64,000 nucleotides of DNA from Bryoerythrophyllum caledonicum (taxonomy: Eukaryota > Streptophyta > Bryopsida > Pottiales > Pottiaceae). The notes under the pieces are model-generated. The model was not told where the DNA came from and searched no databases. It saw only the letters and a program-made list of their open reading frames with translations. Numbering within the stretch: the first letter of the stretch is position 1; every line of letters starts with the position of its first letter. Shown here one piece after another: positions 60,539 through 64,000 of this stretch. The stretch spans positions 21,272,187-21,336,186 of the forward strand of contig OZ020525.1 of the NCBI GenBank assembly GCA_963971425.1, given 5' to 3'. The translations under genes and the position numbers were made by a program.

Positions 60539-62098
60539 TCAAGCCGTTCCATTAAGTGAAACGTACCTCGAAGACCTTTGACAACGAAGGCAAGTCCAAT
60601 CCCTGGACGGTAGAGTAGAAAGAGACGACGTCAAACAAGCCATATGCCAACTACGCTGGCAATGGTCACAAAGCAATATGGTAGCTGTGCCCTTCTTCTC
60701 ACCGCACACGAAACAAAGAAGGCCATCTGGCACAACCGTCAACTCTAGATGAACGGAGCCATCAATTAGAAAATGATAGAGAGCATAAGGCTTAGAGTGC
60801 TCCCAATACTTCCGGCCATCCTTGCCTTCCAGCAACAAGATGCCACTGGGCAACACATCCTTCACGTGAAGAGTAGTGTGCCCTGCCATAACGTCCAATG
60901 TCGTAGGCGCCTCACCCTACAAATAAATATAATCCTCCGTCGAGAAGCGTCGCACTTGAGGTCGGTACGCACCACTATAAATACGAGCATACAATAAGGT
61001 GTCACAGTGTTGAGCGATGGATAAATTCTCCATGGCCATAGGCATGATCCGCTAGAAGAACTCCGCTTGATCTTGTAGACATTGGGCCGACACCTCGGGA
61101 TCATCCAAATCTACAACCGGAGCCAATTTTTCCCGAACGGAACTCGGTAAAATTGGCTCTTGCCCGTACAACAACAATTACAGGCTGAAAGCTGCTAGTA
61201 AAGTCTGCTGGCTAAATTAATACTCCATGGCGATCCATGGTATCATCAGATCTCAATGATGGTAGCCACCCTATAAAAAATCCATCTTCCGTAGGCCCTG
61301 CTTAATGGTCTGAACCACACGCTCCGCCAAACTATCCGCTCCTGGGTAATCCCAAGAAGTGATACATGGGTCAATTAAAGCCTTGGTACACAAGGCTTCG
61401 AAAGCCCCAAGGAACTCACGCCCCTAGTCTGTCAAAACCTCTATTGGGGCTCCAAAACGAGCCAAGACCCGATCAATGAATGCCATGGACGCCAACTCTG
61501 AAGGATTCTGCGGAAGAGCCACGAGCTTTATCCACTTGTTGAAATGCTCCAACATCACCAAACATACTTGGCTCTGCGTGGAGTCACGGCAAGTGGACCA
61601 ATATCCTAGCTCCAAAGGCTGCAATTGCTGCGACAAGGTGTTGAAGTTGGATTTAACTTGATCGCATACTTCGTACCAAGAAACATACGTGGCGACCTGT
61701 TAATACATGCCGGTCCATCAATAGTGGCTGCGCAACATTGAATGAGTCTGTTGCACATCGAAATGTCCTAGGTCTTTATGTACTTGTCGTACCTACAAAG
61801 CGCTCTAATTTGGCTTGGGAACTATGCGCCTAGTTGCATCCGGCCACACCCTAAATAGAAGGTTGTTCTCCCAATAGAACCTTGCTATTCGGTGTCTAAC
61901 TCTATCACGCTCCATTGCAGAAAGAGCTGGGGGAAGTGTCCCATGTTGTAGCTTGTGCAAGACTGGACCGTCTCCCCACACATCGCTAACAACTTGGGCC
62001 CTACCCGGTTCCCCATCTGTTGCCAAATCAAGCAACGTTGACACGGAGCCAGACATCAACGTGAGGTAAGCTGCTACATGCCACTTGTAGTATAGAAA
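60539..62098 (-). pseudogene. Ty3/gypsy pol relic: integrase followed in frame by a PHD finger
   Basis: Read on the minus strand, the segment begins with the region before integrase (MSGSVSTLLDL…). It passes a damaged zinc-binding part (GHFDVQQTHSMLRSHYWWTG, first Cys of the pair apparently Tyr). It then enters the integrase core with EHFNKWIKLVALPQNPSE and RFGAPIEVLTD, a stop where Gln is expected (61424-61426), and SLAERVVQTIK holding the catalytic Glu. The first catalytic Asp region is garbled. After LLYGQEPILPS and a C-terminal module (HVKDVLPSGILLLEGKDGRK) comes a PHD finger, then a stop at 60539-60541. Several in-frame stops make it non-functional. It is interrupted from the RNase H part by about 1.46 kb of other DNA. 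Confidence 0.85.
60581..60715 (-). other. PHD finger (C4HC3) at the C-terminus of the gypsy polyprotein
   Basis: All eight zinc ligands are present in canonical spacing: CFVC, then CDHC after 11 residues, then H four residues on with HMAC, then CLRC after 14. The Trp two residues before the last Cys pair (DWTCLRC), typical of PHD fingers, is also there. The frame is continuous with the upstream integrase C-terminal module except for stop mutations. PHD fingers read histone H3 tails, so the domain could steer integration, much as chromodomains do in chromoviruses. That is inference. Confidence 0.85.
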
Positions 62099-63560
62099 AT
62101 TCTATCTTCACTTATATCAATCAAAATACTCCATGCAGCTCAAATTTAAAAACTTCTTATTTGGAATGGATCTTTTCGTTTAGTGTATAAGTAACTTAAG
62201 GTCACATGAAGGTAGTAATTGTGTTTGTCATTGAATTAACCCAAAGTATGTTCTTTAAAAAAATAATTAACACTCCAAAAGCACTTTTAGTCCAATCAAA
62301 TTGATAGTAGCTTTAGTATCGAGTTGATGTATCCATGATCAAACTGATAGTCACAACAATTGCAAATTCCTTTACTTTATTCTATAATACAAATTGTGTT
62401 ATTCTATGTTGCGTAATTGAAATTAGGGTTTTAATGCCTAGCTCATGCAATTCTCCTGTTTATCTTTACTCCATCTTTACTTTTTGTAATTTGATCTCAA
62501 CTCTCGATTGAGAATGCTTTACGTATGCCAAATGCATTGATTACAATTCATGGACTCGCATGAGTCAACTTACAATCCTGATCTTTCCTATACACAAAGA
62601 CTTAATGAGTTCCAATCATAGTTATAATGTTTTATTTGATGAAGGCTACGCACACCTCATATCAATTAGAATACCCTCAATTGGATTAATGTTTTTGTAT
62701 ATCAAACCATTCAGTAAATCATCTAATAGATATGGTTGGCCAAACACATATCCAATAGAACATAACTCAATCAATCATTTACATTTCCTTCTAACTATGT
62801 ACTTTCTATCTATAATTTGAATAATGTATATTAATCTCACACTTGGTAACATACATTTAACTCCAGTTGATAGAAATTCAAGTCATAGCTATTGTAGGAT
62901 TGTCATCTCTACAATTAACTTTTCTAACATCCATTGGATAGTCACGGCTGTAACTCTCAGGCAGCCTTAGACCTCTCTTGGACTCGCACTTATCAACTTG
63001 ATCTCTCTCTTCTCCAATTGATAATATAAGCATTGTTTCCATCGAACATTTCCAACTGTGACTCAACGTATCCCCCAATGTCTGACTCCGACTTCTACTT
63101 GGTACTGAAATCAGGGTGTATGCATCATTGAATCCAGTTGATATGTCACAGGTGAAACCAGACCAATGCAACAATCCGACTCATATCCACTTGATCACAC
63201 ATTGATTTGAAATTGTATACATAGTAATCCAAGTTGATGTATCACAGTGTAACCGTTATCACTATATAATAATGAAGCTCTATAATTGACAACAAAATAT
63301 GATCAAGTAGATTCAAGCTTAGATGATGACTAACACTGTAAAGTATAATTGCTCAAAACTAAGTGTATAGTGTTTCCTCTCTCCTTCATTCTTTATCTTA
63401 TAGTCCTAGGTAGTTATACAATTATGTCGTTTCATATTCTAACCACCAAAACTACTTTACATATCCATTTGATTCACATTCACATGTCCAGACCTAATTC
63501 AAGTGGATTTAGAGACTCTATTTACATCCAAACAACAAAAACTACATCAATTTGAAAAAG
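62099..63560. other. about 1.46-kb non-coding insertion within the gypsy relic
   Basis: The gypsy frame breaks off at both sides of this segment, which is AT-rich and has no coding similarity. Phrases such as 'ccagttgatagaaatt', 'ccagttgatatgtcaca' and 'cacttgatcacacattga' recur loosely, suggesting a degenerate internal repeat. I found no clear terminal repeats or target-site duplication, so its class is unknown. Confidence 0.45.
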
Positions 63561-63824
63561 TTACTACTACACCACCTGAGGTTGACTCCTTGTCACAGTC
63601 CCCATGCTACCCAACAGTAGTCCGATCCTCCTCCAAAGGACTTGAATTGCGAGATAGACCATTTGCATCCAAGTTTGTGATGTCGGCCCGATGTACAACC
63701 TCAAAGTCATACTCCTGAAGCAAGAAAGCTCACCTAGCGAGCTTGCCAATAAGCTTGTCAGACTCCATGAGCCAATTCAAAGGTTGATGGTCAATCACCA
63801 ACGTGAAACCAACGACGCTAGAAT
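63561..63824 (-). pseudogene. Ty3/gypsy RNase H relic
   Basis: The minus strand reads GFTLVIDHQPLNWLMESDKL, then IGKLAR, stop, AFLLQEYDFEVVHRADITNLDA, NGLSRN and so on. This is the RNase H end of a Ty3/gypsy reverse transcriptase, including the DHQPL and VVHR…DADGLSR-type signatures. Two stops (63730-63732 and 63607-63609) both fall where Trp is expected, each one G-to-A change from TGG. The upstream reverse transcriptase is cut off by a small minisatellite. It belongs to the same element as 60539-62098. Confidence 0.8.
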
Positions 63825-63876
63825 GCGAGCAGTGAGCGGTGAGCGGAGAGCGGTGAGCAGTGAGCAATGAGCAGTG
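63825..63876. repeat. 7-bp minisatellite
   Basis: About seven units of 'gtgagcg/gtgagca' with small changes, directly upstream (in gypsy orientation) of the RNase H relic. It probably expanded after the element died. Confidence 0.75.
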
Positions 63877-64000
63877 ATTTTTTTTATAGGGAATTATACT
63901 AAAATTGAGAATATTCCTAAAATAATATTCCATTTAACTAATAATAGTAACTTTTCAAACCTATAACCGTGGACTGTGAAATGTCTTTAGTAATAGTAAT
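63877..64000. other. AT-rich window edge, no feature
   Basis: The expected reverse transcriptase is not readable in this stretch. Confidence 0.4.

Overview
The window is nuclear DNA of a land plant. The main evidence is a 60-exon GCN1/ILITHYIA gene with plant-style short introns, a TIFY8-type gene (a plant family), telo-box promoter motifs, TTTAGGG-containing repeats and a decayed Ty3/gypsy retroelement. I cannot name the species. The repeat families and the gypsy lineage make me lean towards a non-seed plant, but this is only an impression.

Layout. 1-4.1 kb: the edge of a minus-strand reading frame that leaves the window, then AT-rich DNA with MITE-like inverted repeats. The last of these, a near-perfect foldback at 3658-4045, lies directly against the GCN1 promoter. 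4.37-23.7 kb (+): a complete, apparently intact GCN1 gene. I could close the phase of all 60 exons, giving a 2643-residue protein. 23.7-27.3 kb: repeat-rich spacer. 27.4-31.0 kb (+): a 7-exon leucine-rich-repeat gene (619 aa). 31-33 kb: spacer with a foldback element carrying a 78-bp tandem repeat.

33-39.7 kb: three genes in a row on the minus strand. These are a 378-aa helical/acidic protein of unknown function (5 exons), a 199-aa four-helix membrane protein (2 exons) and a 467-aa TIFY8-like transcriptional regulator (5 exons). 39.7-41.5 kb: a GC- and pyrimidine-rich stretch, probably the TIFY8 upstream region.

41.5-64 kb: no credible host gene. It is an AT-rich graveyard of foldback/MITE families, diverged dispersed repeats and two adjoining minisatellites (about 48.84-50.2 kb). 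One minisatellite carries the plant telomere heptamer. The other has a 42-bp unit that keeps three long reading frames open. Last comes a broken minus-strand Ty3/gypsy element (60.5-63.8 kb) whose integrase runs in frame into a complete C4HC3 PHD finger.

Functionally, GCN1 activates the eIF2-alpha kinase GCN2 on stalled ribosomes. Its upstream region shows a telo-box, two TGACGTCA bZIP sites and a 10-codon upstream reading frame just before the start codon, all of which would fit control by translation and stress. The other genes show no obvious functional link to it. All gene models are my own splice-site reading of the sequence, without transcript data.
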